From: Bacteroidota bacterium
GTDB taxonomy: Bacteria; Bacteroidota; Ignavibacteria; Kryptoniales; JAKASW01
Reading direction: 5' to 3'
Assembly (NCBI GenBank): GCA_021811615.1
Contig: JAJZNW010000076.1
Span: 1 to 55,508 of the forward strand
DNA length: 55,508 nucleotides
The notes beneath the pieces were generated by a model that ran no database searches, was not told the DNA's origin, and was given only the letters and a program-made list of their open reading frames with translations. Each line of letters opens with the position of its first letter. Within the stretch, counting starts at the first letter, position 1. The translations under genes and the position numbers were made by a program. Positions 1-7,573 of this stretch are shown one piece after another.

Positions 1-118
1 TCCCGCCAAAATCCTCAAACCCAACCTCTTCCTTCCTGAACTCCGAATCCCTCTTCCCAATCCTGTACTTAACAGCCCCTTGCGCTCCCCAAATCCAACA
101 TACTACTCTTCTACATCG
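1..118. repeat. possible dispersed repeat at left edge
   Basis: The first 118 bases differ from the rest of the RHS-like gene. They are strongly pyrimidine-rich on the plus strand, with a recurring AATCC-type word (AATCCTCAAACCCAACC, CTCCGAATCCC, CCAATCCTG). The translated peptide loses its RHS character here. The style resembles the AATCCTAAATC-type repeat at the right edge, though the sequences are not identical. It could also be divergent coding sequence. Confidence 0.3.
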
Positions 119-1816
119 GATTTCAGGAATTGGTGCCTGAGTCCCGGCTGGCCCTGGGTCTGCGCTTACGAAGCCCACGCCGGGATAGGACAATCCTTTG
201 GCTGAGTATTGCTGTCTCATGAAGTTATTTGTGAGTCCGTACTGATATGTGTAAATCTCTTGTTGACCGGTTTGCGGATCGGTGATTATTTGCTGTTCAA
301 GCCTTAGGCCGCCTCCCATGACAGCACTGGTCGGATCCTGCCTCATTGGAGTCAAGTCTATTAGACTGAAGTACTGATTCGGTTGGAAATAGTTGGGTCC
401 GTACACAAATTCTGCCTTTCCTCCCGTTGGATATGTAATATCTTTGAGCATTCCGTATTTGTAATACTTTTGCGGATACGCATTGTTGTACTCAGATGTG
501 ATATATCCCCAGCTGTCAATGTAATATGGCGTGTGACCACTTAAATCGACATCGTCATCGTAGTAGGCAAATCTATAGGCTGGCTCAGAGAGAGCGTCGT
601 CCAGACCCTTTATTCTTACGCTATCAAGTCTCATCCTTAGATTCTGAACAGGATCCCCTTCTCCATGCGGCTCCCATGAGTACTCTCCGTCGCCTTCTGA
701 TGTCAACCATTCAAACACATTCGTTTGAAAAAAATCCACCTCCCTGATTTGCTGTGTCCCGTCAGACCTCGTAAGGACTATCTTGTCCAAAGAGAAGAGG
801 GTCGTAGGATTAGCAATAAGATTGTCAATTACGAATGGATTGTCCTCGATGCTGCTGCGAACGAACGTCGCCTTGTATGTGGATGTAGAAATCGATTCCA
901 GGTAGTCGACTTCCTGAGCCTGTGATGGATTCGTATTCGAGTAGTAAGTATAAGGGGAAGAAGTATAAGCCAGTTTTATCCATGGCCCCTGATCCGTGCC
1001 ACCATCACCGGGCAAATACGATTCGCCGCCGCCGTCTATGTAATCAGGCCCCAGAATAGCAGAAAGCTTGTACACATAGTAGTAGGCCCCATGGCCTTGC
1101 CATTGCAAATCATGATTCAGCAGCTCCATCGAGCCGGCTTGCTTTCTCAATCTGTCCGCGAATACGTATACTGTTCCGTCGATTCCGTACACGAGAAAGC
1201 ATTTGTATTCTTTAGCGGTCAGCGATCCATCCTTAATTCCCTGGATTTTTATAGCACTCCATTTCACCGGTGTGCCGTTACCGTTTCCATCGACCCAGAA
1301 TTGAGTCGATCCTCCCGGATAGTAAAGACTGTATGTATCAGGAACGTATTGCGGCGCATCGGGAAACGGATCCTCAGCTTGATTATCGTACCAGTAATAT
1401 TGAGTCCCGATCTTGCCGTTAACCGGATTGCAGGTAATCTCGTAATCCTGCAGGTTCCATCCGAGTCCCACCCAGGAGGATGACTGCGAAATTGGAACGC
1501 CATTTCCGTCGATATATTGAAGCGAAATATCGTAGTTCAGTCCACGTATGCCGGGTACAGTCATTAGGGGTACCGAAATATTTAGCGATCCTGTGTAGTT
1601 GGGATCGCCTGCTCCCCTGACGACCGGGAATTGATCCACTGTAGGATCCACATTGTCTGTTACCTGGCCCCACCCTTCGGTTGCAACCGCCATGGACAGG
1701 ATGAGCAGGAAGAACGCGGCAAGAACAGATTTGACGGCGCCCATGGCTACTACTGTCATTGGTTTCACGATAGACTCCATTGCTTTGTTGGATTTATTGT
1801 ATTGATGCCTGGTCAT
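1..1816 (-). CDS. SpvB/RHS-like secreted protein, N-terminal part (runs off left edge)
   Basis: This open frame has no stop before the window edge, giving about 605 codons. I chose the ATG at 1814-1816 because GGAG and AAGGA lie just upstream; the later in-frame ATGs at 1780 and 1759 have no SD. An N-terminal hydrophobic stretch ending near ATEGWGQ looks like a signal peptide. The body carries blocks typical of SpvB/RHS proteins of Bacteroidetes: SLNISVPLMTVPGIRGLNYDIS, then SSSWVGLGWNL, many Tyr/Trp/Gly-rich segments and a DITYPTGGKAEFVYG block. Such proteins are large cell-surface or toxin-delivery shells; the variable C-terminal end is missing here. The last 35 to 40 codons (positions 1-118) no longer look RHS-like and may be repeat sequence. 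The start lies 16 bp after the GspF-like stop, so it may be cotranscribed with the pilin genes. Confidence 0.8.
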   Translation of the reverse strand, partial: MTRHQYNKSNKAMESIVKPMTVVAMGAVKSVLAAFFLLILSMAVATEGWGQVTDNVDPTVDQFPVVRGAGDPNYTGSLNISVPLMTVPGIRGLNYDISLQYIDGNGVPISQSSSWVGLGWNLQDYEITCNPVNGKIGTQYYWYDNQAEDPFPDAPQYVPDTYSLYYPGGSTQFWVDGNGNGTPVKWSAIKIQGIKDGSLTAKEYKCFLVYGIDGTVYVFADRLRKQAGSMELLNHDLQWQGHGAYYYVYKLSAILGPDYIDGGGESYLPGDGGTDQGPWIKLAYTSSPYTYYSNTNPSQAQEVDYLESISTSTYKATFVRSSIEDNPFVIDNLIANPTTLFSLDKIVLTRSDGTQQIREVDFFQTNVFEWLTSEGDGEYSWEPHGEGDPVQNLRMRLDSVRIKGLDDALSEPAYRFAYYDDDVDLSGHTPYYIDSWGYITSEYNNAYPQKYYKYGMLKDITYPTGGKAEFVYGPNYFQPNQYFSLIDLTPMRQDPTSAVMGGGLRLEQQIITDPQTGQQEIYTYQYGLTNNFMRQQYSAKGLSYPGVGFVSADPGPAGTQAPIPEIRCRRVVCWIWGAQGAVKYRIGKRDSEFRKEEVGFEDFGG

Positions 1817-1831
1817 TTCCTTACTCCGGAA

Positions 1832-3082
1832 TCACCCACCCCCTACCGCGTTCGTCATATCGAACATAGGGAGATACATTGCAATAAGAACCGTTCCCAC
1901 CATCGCACCCAACATGACGATAAGAATGGGCTCTATTACTGTGGTTAAAGTCTCCATCGTATCCGCCAGCTCTGCTTCATAGAAAGCGGCCACCCGCAGG
2001 AGCATCGTATCCAGTTCGCTTGTCTCCTCACCCACTGCTATCATTTGAGCAACGACGGGAGAAAAAATTTTCGAACTGGAAAGTGGCTCTGCGACTGCCC
2101 TGCCCTGCTTCACAAATTTGATAAGCCGCTCAATCTCCCCCCTTAGCTGCCTGTTCACGAATATGCGCTTCGTCACGCTGAGAGCATCCACGAGCGGGAC
2201 CTGGGACTGGAGAAGCGTTCCCAGTGTTCTGCAGAATCTGGCGGTATAGTTTTTCACCAGAACTCCTCCTACCCAGGGAATTCGCAAAGCATATTGCTCC
2301 ACAATCGATTTCTTCAGTTCCGACCCCAACAGCCACCTCGAGGCTGCAACGGCCATCAGTATTAATGCAAAAACATAAACCCAGTTAGCGGCAAAGAAGC
2401 TGCTCGCGGTTATGACCACTCTCGTGGCATACGGGATCGGGACGTTGGATGTCCGGAACATATCGGCAAAGGTCGGAACGATGTATAGAAGGAGGAAAGA
2501 CACCACGAGCGCTGCCACAGACAGGACGAGGACCGGATAGGCCAGTGCCTGCATCACTTTTCGTCTCAAGACATTCATACGCTCCATGTACTCGGCGAGG
2601 GACGACAGCACCTCCGGAAGACGCCCGCTTTCCTGACCGACCTCCGCGGTCACGACGACCAATGCGTCGAATATGCCTGCCTGATGTGCAAGGGCAGACG
2701 AAAACGAACTCCCCTTTCTTACATCGTTGATCATTTCGCCAATTGCCGACCTCAGCCTGGGATTGCGCGTTTGCCCGGCAAGTATTTCGAGCGACCTGAG
2801 TATCGGAAGCCTGGCGCGTAACATCATGGAGAGCTGAGAAAGAAATGTCGACTTGTCCTGGGCCGAGATTCTCTTAAACATAGAAATGCCCCCGAGCCGC
2901 GACCTTGCGGCTGAGCGCACCGCGGGCCGCACGCGCATAGTCCTGGCCGCAACGACGGCTTCGATGTCTGATTCTCTGCTCATATCGAACCCGGAAAATC
3001 CACGGCGTGTATGGCAAAGAGAAAAGGAAGCGTGTTGCCGCTCATCATTGCACAAATCTCCAGAAACTCCAGGTGTTGACAT
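1832..3082 (-). CDS. type II secretion / type IV pilus inner-membrane protein, GspF/PilC family
   Basis: This encodes the polytopic inner-membrane platform protein of type IV pilus or type II secretion machines, which couples the cytoplasmic ATPase to pseudopilin assembly. Two T2SSF domains are visible, roughly residues 80-205 and 285-410. The first begins with FLSQLSMMLRARLPILRSL and the second with FCRTLGTLLQSQVPLVDAL. Membrane helices lie near 175-200, 220-245 and 385-410. It resembles the usual 400-residue family. The first 33 residues have no family resemblance, so the real start may be the ATG at 2983; the ATG at 3082 has an SD directly abutting it. The upstream neighbours encode pseudopilins, which supports a pilus or pseudopilus role. 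No assembly ATPase or secretin gene is in the window. Confidence 0.9.
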   Translation of the reverse strand: MSTPGVSGDLCNDERQHASFSLCHTRRGFSGFDMSRESDIEAVVAARTMRVRPAVRSAARSRLGGISMFKRISAQDKSTFLSQLSMMLRARLPILRSLEILAGQTRNPRLRSAIGEMINDVRKGSSFSSALAHQAGIFDALVVVTAEVGQESGRLPEVLSSLAEYMERMNVLRRKVMQALAYPVLVLSVAALVVSFLLLYIVPTFADMFRTSNVPIPYATRVVITASSFFAANWVYVFALILMAVAASRWLLGSELKKSIVEQYALRIPWVGGVLVKNYTARFCRTLGTLLQSQVPLVDALSVTKRIFVNRQLRGEIERLIKFVKQGRAVAEPLSSSKIFSPVVAQMIAVGEETSELDTMLLRVAAFYEAELADTMETLTTVIEPILIVMLGAMVGTVLIAMYLPMFDMTNAVGGG

Positions 3083-3109
3083 CCTTCCACAAATTCAGAG
3101 CCCTTTCTT

Positions 3110-3256
3110 CTACAGCTTCGCCACCTTAGTCACACCGACGCTGTCGGGGACTGAGTAAGTAATTATTTTTCCTGCCTCAGCGACGACCACGTTGCCGTCT
3201 GGCAGTGAAGCAAGCCGGTGCGGGTGTCCCGCGCAGTCTTTCCCGGTTACGAACAT
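3110..3256 (-). CDS. small ORF (48 aa) between pseudopilin and GspF genes
   Basis: A 48-codon frame runs from the ATG at 3254-3256 to the TAG at 3110-3112. It lies in the same reading frame as the upstream pseudopilin, just after that gene's TGA, with only two codons between the TGA and the ATG. The peptide contains HPHRLASLPDGNVVVAEAGK and codon choice like that of the neighbours. The LPDGNVVVA portion recalls one blade of an NHL-type beta-propeller. It could be a small protein, a remnant of a longer gene, or a C-terminal extension cut off by a nonsense change. No clear SD is seen. Confidence 0.3.
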   Translation of the reverse strand: MFVTGKDCAGHPHRLASLPDGNVVVAEAGKIITYSVPDSVGVTKVAKL

Positions 3257-3262
3257 CTGAAG

Positions 3263-3790
3263 TCAGAAGCGCGCAATTCCACCCGTCTGACTTCGGACCA
3301 CTTCCTCCGACGAGACTCTCGTCAGGAATTCCACAGCGGCGGAATCTTCAAATCCGGAGTTCTTCCCCAGAACGCGCACGCACCATAGCCTTTCTACCTG
3401 CCCGGTTTGGACCTTCGCATTCTGACTGAAAGATACTTCTGCCTGCAGCCTGTCCAGACTTGTCGACATCGACACACCGTTCCGTACCACATCGCCAGCC
3501 ATGAATCGATACGATATCGTATCCAACGGATTCTTTTCAAGAACGAGGATCGAGTCATCGCACTCATATAACCCGGTGCTGCCTGAGATGTCCGCCGCAA
3601 TCCGATCCTCGCATTGATTCACAAGCGAGCTCAATTCCGTCCTTCTTTCCCACCTGTCAAATAGCCGCCATCCGAACATGTACATCGAGAAGGCCAACGC
3701 GACTACTATTGATCCAATCACCATTGCGGCGAGAAGCTCGACAACGGTAAACCCCGCCAGCCTGTCCGTTCTGACTATCATGGCTGACAT
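3263..3790 (-). CDS. prepilin-type protein, PilW/GspJ-like
   Basis: This is a 175-residue minor pseudopilin candidate. Residues 13-20 give the prepilin peptidase site G|FTVVELL, followed by a hydrophobic helix (AAMVIGSIVVALAFSMYMFG). The conserved Glu at position +5 after the cleavage site is present. The rest is a soluble domain without recognised motifs. Length and organisation fit PilW/GspJ-like minor pilins, which prime pilus assembly at the inner membrane. Its start overlaps the upstream pilV-like gene by 13 bp, showing tight operon structure. The exact type cannot be fixed from the sequence alone. Confidence 0.8.
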   Translation of the reverse strand: MSAMIVRTDRLAGFTVVELLAAMVIGSIVVALAFSMYMFGWRLFDRWERRTELSSLVNQCEDRIAADISGSTGLYECDDSILVLEKNPLDTISYRFMAGDVVRNGVSMSTSLDRLQAEVSFSQNAKVQTGQVERLWCVRVLGKNSGFEDSAAVEFLTRVSSEEVVRSQTGGIARF

Positions 3791-4149
3791 ATGGCAACAA
3801 GGCTTACTTGTCTGTCGTTCTGATCCCGCAACGACCTGACGGTGACTTGAAATTCAGTTACTCCGCTCAAATAGATCACGCTCCTGTCTATGTGAAACCC
3901 GAGCGTGTCAAAGGAAGAAGCGGATGTGGCCTGTTGCTCCTGCATCTCTGCAATTTCGGCTTGCGCCAGTTCCTCAGCGCGTCTTGTCCTGACCGGGAAT
4001 TCGTCCAGCATAAACGAGCTGACGACTGTGATAAGCAGGAGGACTACACCGGTGAAAAGCGCCATTGCGACCACAGATTCGATCAGAGTGAACCCTTCTT
4101 CTCCCTCGACAAAACAGACCGTCTTTGCGGATCCCGTCTTCACATCCAT
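3778..4149 (-). CDS. prepilin-type protein, PilV/GspI-like
   Basis: This 123-residue protein has the prepilin signature EGEEG|FTLIES near residues 15-25, with Glu at +5, then a long hydrophobic helix (VVAMALFTGVVLLLITVVSS). After processing it would be a small pilin-like subunit. A short acidic, Gln-rich segment follows (ELAQAEIAEMQEQQ), as in PilV/GspI proteins. It overlaps the genes on both sides (10 bp with the PilX-like gene, 13 bp with the PilW-like gene), consistent with a coupled minor-pilin operon. The specific subunit type is inferred from length and order. Confidence 0.8.
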   Translation of the reverse strand: MDVKTGSAKTVCFVEGEEGFTLIESVVAMALFTGVVLLLITVVSSFMLDEFPVRTRRAEELAQAEIAEMQEQQATSASSFDTLGFHIDRSVIYLSGVTEFQVTVRSLRDQNDRQVSLVAICQP

Positions 4150-5567
4150 GCCAGTATCTCCCCTTTGAAGTCACCGCTTGTTCCGAGCGGCCGAAGAAAG
4201 CCGGTTGGCATCTGTGTTCTATCGATAATGCCGCTCCTCATCCACCCGAGATAGGTCGTAGGAGAATCGTAGAAGTAAAGATCATAAGCTCTGACGAGAC
4301 CACGGACTGAACCGTCCAGGGTCAGGAAACCATTCGTATATATTTCGCCTACGACGACAGAGCCGGGCTTAAGGTCGATTACAGTGTTTTTCATCGAAAT
4401 GCCGGACCCCGTCCGCATTAGTACGGCGCCGCTGACGCTTGCTCCGGTCTCCAGATCAATGGATTGGGTTACTCCCTGAGTATCCGACAGGCTGACAGAA
4501 AAAAGTACGGACGGATAGTTCGCAGCCGAACCCTGCAAGCACTTAATGATAGGCGAGAACAACTGGGCGGTGACAGCGGCGTGCTTCTGAACGGTTATGC
4601 CCGCCGGTGATGCAAGGATGGTGTCGTACAAATTAACGTGGGGAGGGATTGAGATTGAGTCATCTGCGCACACAATAACGGGGCCTATCAAGCAAGCACC
4701 GGGCGCAAAGCTGAGATTGCCGGACACAATAATTATCAATGGCGGACCACGTCTCATTATTGTATCCATCAGCGTGAAGTCACCGAAGCACATCAATGTG
4801 TCGAATGACTCAGTCACATTGCTCAGATCGAGGATCCCTCCGCGCAGTGCCAATCCTCCCGGGTTATCGGGATTGCTGCCCGGCCGGCGAAGGATCCTCA
4901 GGAAAGACTTCAGGCGCAATACTTCTCGATCAACGACGGAAGTGTCCAGCATCTGAATGGCGGAAGCCACTTTGCTGATCCTTCCCTTCACCGGCAGGTC
5001 ATCGGGAGCGGACACGTCCTTCAGACTTCCTGTCGCGACACCTCCGGGGCCAACCGTGACATCACCTACGATCTGAGATTTGCCGGCCAGCACCAGGCCA
5101 TGTTGAAGATCCCCCAAAACGAATGCCGGATCGTCGACAGAAGAGAGGCTGCTTCCTACAAGTGCCGACCGCTCTTTTTCACAATGCCTGTAAAGGCCGT
5201 GGGAAACGATCGCTCCGTATAGTCCCCACTGAAATACCCTGATACTCGCACTGCTTCCGTCGGCGAACTGTTGTGTGAACGATGTGTCCATGCTCCCGGA
5301 AATCGATATCGAGGCAAGTGCCTCCTCGATTCCGTTCCCGGCGGCGTAGGCGGCTTTCACATTGTCGAACTCTCCCAGCACAACTCGGCTTTGGAAGGCC
5401 TGCACTTTAAGTATTTCTGCACAGAGAAGAGAAAGCACTGCGATGAAGAAGAGTACCGATACCAAGGCGTAGCCGTCGTTACCACGTACATGCCCTGTGA
5501 CAGATATCCGATTCGATGCCCTCACTGACAATCCCATTAAATTCGCAACACGACTCGCGGATTTCAC
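4140..5567 (-). CDS. PilX/GspK-like membrane-anchored pilus assembly protein
   Basis: The start is GTG at 5565-5567, with GGGGGAG four bases upstream. Near residues 33-60 there is a pilin-like stretch: GYALVSVLFFIAVLSLL, followed by AEILKVQAFQSRVV and KAAYAAGNGIEEAL. The AAYAAGNGIEEAL block is characteristic of PilX-type proteins. The remaining 400 residues are rich in Gly, Val, Ile and Asp with repeating short beta motifs (for example LDLSNVTESFDTLMCFGDF and VSGAVLMRTGSG). This suggests an elongated beta-helix-like domain, much longer than a classical PilX of about 200 residues. It is the first pilin-like gene after the palindrome at 5628-5647. Function beyond pilus or pseudopilus assembly is not known. 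Confidence 0.65.
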   Translation of the reverse strand: MKSASRVANLMGLSVRASNRISVTGHVRGNDGYALVSVLFFIAVLSLLCAEILKVQAFQSRVVLGEFDNVKAAYAAGNGIEEALASISISGSMDTSFTQQFADGSSASIRVFQWGLYGAIVSHGLYRHCEKERSALVGSSLSSVDDPAFVLGDLQHGLVLAGKSQIVGDVTVGPGGVATGSLKDVSAPDDLPVKGRISKVASAIQMLDTSVVDREVLRLKSFLRILRRPGSNPDNPGGLALRGGILDLSNVTESFDTLMCFGDFTLMDTIMRRGPPLIIIVSGNLSFAPGACLIGPVIVCADDSISIPPHVNLYDTILASPAGITVQKHAAVTAQLFSPIIKCLQGSAANYPSVLFSVSLSDTQGVTQSIDLETGASVSGAVLMRTGSGISMKNTVIDLKPGSVVVGEIYTNGFLTLDGSVRGLVRAYDLYFYDSPTTYLGWMRSGIIDRTQMPTGFLRPLGTSGDFKGEILAWM

Positions 5568-5627
5568 GTCGCTCCCCCTGGGAGCAAATGACGATGGTTA
5601 AGTTTAGAAAATCGTTGAGGTCGCCAC

Positions 5628-5647
5628 AATACCGGATATCCGGTATT
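5628..5647. promoter_or_regulatory. perfect 20-bp palindrome, candidate operator of pilin operon
   Basis: AATACCGGATATCCGGTATT is exactly self-complementary. It lies 61 bp upstream of the PilX-like start and 30 bp downstream of the LuxR-type regulator gene. LuxR/NarL regulators commonly bind inverted repeats of 16-20 bp, so the adjacent regulator is a natural candidate. There is no T-run on the minus side, so it is not a usual terminator for the regulator gene. As RNA it would form an 8-bp stem with an ATAT loop. Confidence 0.5.
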
Positions 5648-5676
5648 TTCTTCAACGGATCGGGTCGAGACAACGA

Positions 5677-6351
5677 TTAAAGGCGCACGATTTCTTCACG
5701 CAAGGCAATCGAGATTACGCTCCTGCTGTTGCTGACACCGAGCTTTCTATGGATGTTCTTCAGGTGAGTATCTGCGGTATTATAACTGATGGAGAGCTGT
5801 TCAGCTATTTCCTGGACGGACTTTCCGTCGACAAGCAATCGAACAACTTCTTCCTCGCGCCTCGAAAGACGGAAGTCATTCTTCCGGGTCGCAGGTTGTC
5901 TGGCTCCACCTATGATTCGCTTCAGGATGTCGGAGCTGATACTTATCCCACCATTTATCGCAGTCGCAACAGCTGATGATATTTGCGAGTAGGAACAAGG
6001 CTTCGTGAGGTAACCCGCGATGCCCATCTCCATTGCCGTAAGCAGCCAGGCATCATCAGGATCATTGATCATCGCCAGAACAAGCACCGCTGAGACGACT
6101 TCCCTTAAGACCGTGATCCATTTCAGGTCTAGCGGCACCTCGCGGGCTTCATCCACCAACACGATGTGCATCGTGTCGGGATTAGACTCTTTGATCGAAT
6201 TGACTGCAGTTTCCCAGTGAGGAAATGCACCGCCAAACTGGAACGCCGAACTCCCCCGGAGAGACCGTTCTATCTGTTTTGATGTCTCGTTGCTGGGGCT
6301 AATGACCCAAGTCAACAACGGAGAGTCAGCACGACCCGACTTGTACTTCAA
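5677..6351 (-). CDS. LuxR/NarL-type response regulator with atypical receiver
   Basis: This 224-residue cytoplasmic protein has an N-terminal receiver-like domain (about 12-135) and a C-terminal GerE/LuxR helix-turn-helix (about 155-224). The HTH shows LSRREEEVVRLLVDG and the recognition helix YNTADTHLKNIHRKLGV. In the receiver, the likely phosphoacceptor Asp67 (VLVDEARE) and the TKP lysine motif are kept. The acidic DD pocket near the N-terminus is replaced by WVISPSNE, so normal Mg-dependent phosphorylation is doubtful. The start is TTG with AGGAAAGG upstream. It sits directly upstream of the pseudopilin operon and probably regulates it; no partner kinase is adjacent. Confidence 0.8.
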   Translation of the reverse strand: MKYKSGRADSPLLTWVISPSNETSKQIERSLRGSSAFQFGGAFPHWETAVNSIKESNPDTMHIVLVDEAREVPLDLKWITVLREVVSAVLVLAMINDPDDAWLLTAMEMGIAGYLTKPCSYSQISSAVATAINGGISISSDILKRIIGGARQPATRKNDFRLSRREEEVVRLLVDGKSVQEIAEQLSISYNTADTHLKNIHRKLGVSNSRSVISIALREEIVRL

Positions 6352-6774
6352 TGTGCCCTTTCCTGAACAGACTAGTTCCGCAACTAGATTCCACTCCTAT
6401 CCAAGCCAGTACTCAACTCGTACCACGATGTGACCGCGATATGCGGTTTAGAGACAACGCGGCAAATAAAAATTGTGATTTTGTCTTCCGAAAAAACCGC
6501 CAGATACCTTTTACCCGACACTGCTGTTGCTAATGTAAAGCGCGGGCGATTCACTGTCAAGTAAAATGTTTCTCAATCGAGTCAGAGCCACAAATATTTT
6601 CAGCATTTCGCTGTGCCACGATGTGTTTAGCTCTTTTTTCAACGAGATATCCGTTACCTTACGTAACTGAACGAAAGGAAGGGCTGCATTCTCTTTTGAT
6701 ATTCTTTGGATGCTGGGATCTTCTCTTCATCACGAGGGGATGCTATCAGCTTCCATCCCAGACGTAGGACAAAT
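6352..6774. other. gene-poor intergenic region
   Basis: About 420 bp with no convincing gene on either strand and lower GC than its surroundings. Near 6705-6765 the words CTGGGAT and ATCCCAG, and GGGATG and CATCCC, form a possible stem-loop after the gene at 6775, but no T-run follows. A further short inverted repeat (GTTAC/GTAAC) occurs near 6650. It probably contains the promoter of the LuxR-type regulator, which I cannot place. Confidence 0.4.
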
Positions 6775-7254
6775 TTAGATAGCCTGTAAAGAGAGGTATA
6801 GAATTATACCGTCTGCCCCATCCCTCACAAGAAAAGCTCCCGGCTCGAATCCATTTTGACCCTTCTTCTCCGACAAGAACTGAAATGGTCTTAATTCTGT
6901 ATAAGAATTGGCAACCCAGTCGCCGCCGAGTTCAAGATAACGGCGATACGTATGCCCCGAGTAAGACTCCGCTGAGTTGTTAAAAGCACGTCCATCGCCT
7001 GGGAAGCATTTTATCCGCCCGTAAGGAAGGAACCATTGATAATCGGTCGCGATATGTTCTTGTTTAACGGACCGGAATGACGATCTCAAAACGGTTCGAA
7101 TGGTTTTGGGTGACCGGGGAATTCCTCGAAAGGACATGTATGCAAGTATCCTTTCCAATATCTTCACTGATGTGTCAAGGAAGTCGTCTCCAACGAGTCC
7201 TGAACCTCTTACGTCAGATACGGATGGAGAGAATTGTGCAAGATTCTTGTGCAA
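6775..7254 (-). CDS. hypothetical protein, 159 aa
   Basis: I do not recognise this protein. The likely start is TTG at 7252-7254 with GGGGA five bases upstream; an internal ATG at 7137 is an alternative. The sequence is hydrophilic and mixed alpha/beta, without signal peptide, membrane helix or known motif. Conserved-looking aromatic blocks include DYQWFLPYGRIKCFPGDG and HTYRRYLELGGDW. Codon choice is more AT-rich than in the flanking genes. The gene stands alone between the LuxR-type regulator and a truncated tRNA-Gln, which suggests a remnant of acquired DNA. It could be a degenerate gene. Confidence 0.5.
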   Translation of the reverse strand: MHKNLAQFSPSVSDVRGSGLVGDDFLDTSVKILERILAYMSFRGIPRSPKTIRTVLRSSFRSVKQEHIATDYQWFLPYGRIKCFPGDGRAFNNSAESYSGHTYRRYLELGGDWVANSYTELRPFQFLSEKKGQNGFEPGAFLVRDGADGIILYLSLQAI

Positions 7255-7332
7255 TTATTCCCCAAAAGAGCTCGGGAATACCCCCGTCAAATTGCGATTT
7301 CGTTTGATTTTGGCAGGTGGAAGGATGTGGAA

Positions 7333-7376
7333 ACTGATCCAGAGTCAGGCGTGTTGCCAATTACACCACCGGGCAA
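7333..7376 (-). tRNA. truncated tRNA-Gln (CTG), 5' half only
   Basis: Read on the minus strand, the segment has the acceptor 5' strand TGCCCGG, a D-arm GTGT-AATTGGCAA-ACAC, then an anticodon arm CCTGA-CTCTGGA-TCAG whose 7-base loop carries anticodon CTG (Gln) with T33 and a purine at 37. Similarity stops at the last base pair of the anticodon stem. No variable loop, T-arm (TTCGAAT-type loop), CGGGCA acceptor strand or CCA follows within 120 bp. It is therefore a partial tRNA or pseudogene rather than a working tRNA. A TTGACT-18 bp-TAGATA hexamer pair lies at 7381-7410, unusually close to the 5' end. Confidence 0.6.
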
Positions 7377-7435
7377 TGATTATCTATGCAGGTCTCTTGA
7401 AATGAGTCAAGTCAACACCCAACCTGCCGACTAAT

Positions 7436-7573
7436 TTAATGCCCCGGGCCGAATTTACCAAAGGCTTCCACCAGAGCTGGATTACGCACCTTCAATTCAA
7501 TTGCCTCCGAACCCGAGAGGATTCCTGATATAACGGATCCGGGTAGAAGGCAATCGTACGACGCACAGTTCAC
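7436..7573 (-). CDS. small ORF (45 aa) overlapping the TonB receptor stop
   Basis: A GTG at 7571-7573 overlaps the TGA of the TonB receptor gene (GTGA) and opens a 45-codon frame ending at TAA 7436-7438. The peptide has a protein-like run, EAIELKVRNPALVEAFGKFG, and reasonable codon choice. A GTGA overlap allows translational coupling without an SD. I do not recognise a family. It could be a small accessory protein or the remnant of a longer gene whose 3' part was lost next to the truncated tRNA. Confidence 0.3.
   Translation of the reverse strand: MNCASYDCLLPGSVISGILSGSEAIELKVRNPALVEAFGKFGPGH

Noticed and set aside
5479..5673. 64-codon minus-strand frame over the PilX-like start
   Set aside because: It overlaps the well-supported gene in another frame and spans the palindrome. 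No family resemblance.
7381..7410. Sigma70-like promoter (TTGACT-18-TAGATA) for the tRNA fragment
   Set aside because: The -10 hexamer ends only four bases before the mature tRNA 5' end, too close for a normal tRNA leader, so I do not list it as a separate feature.
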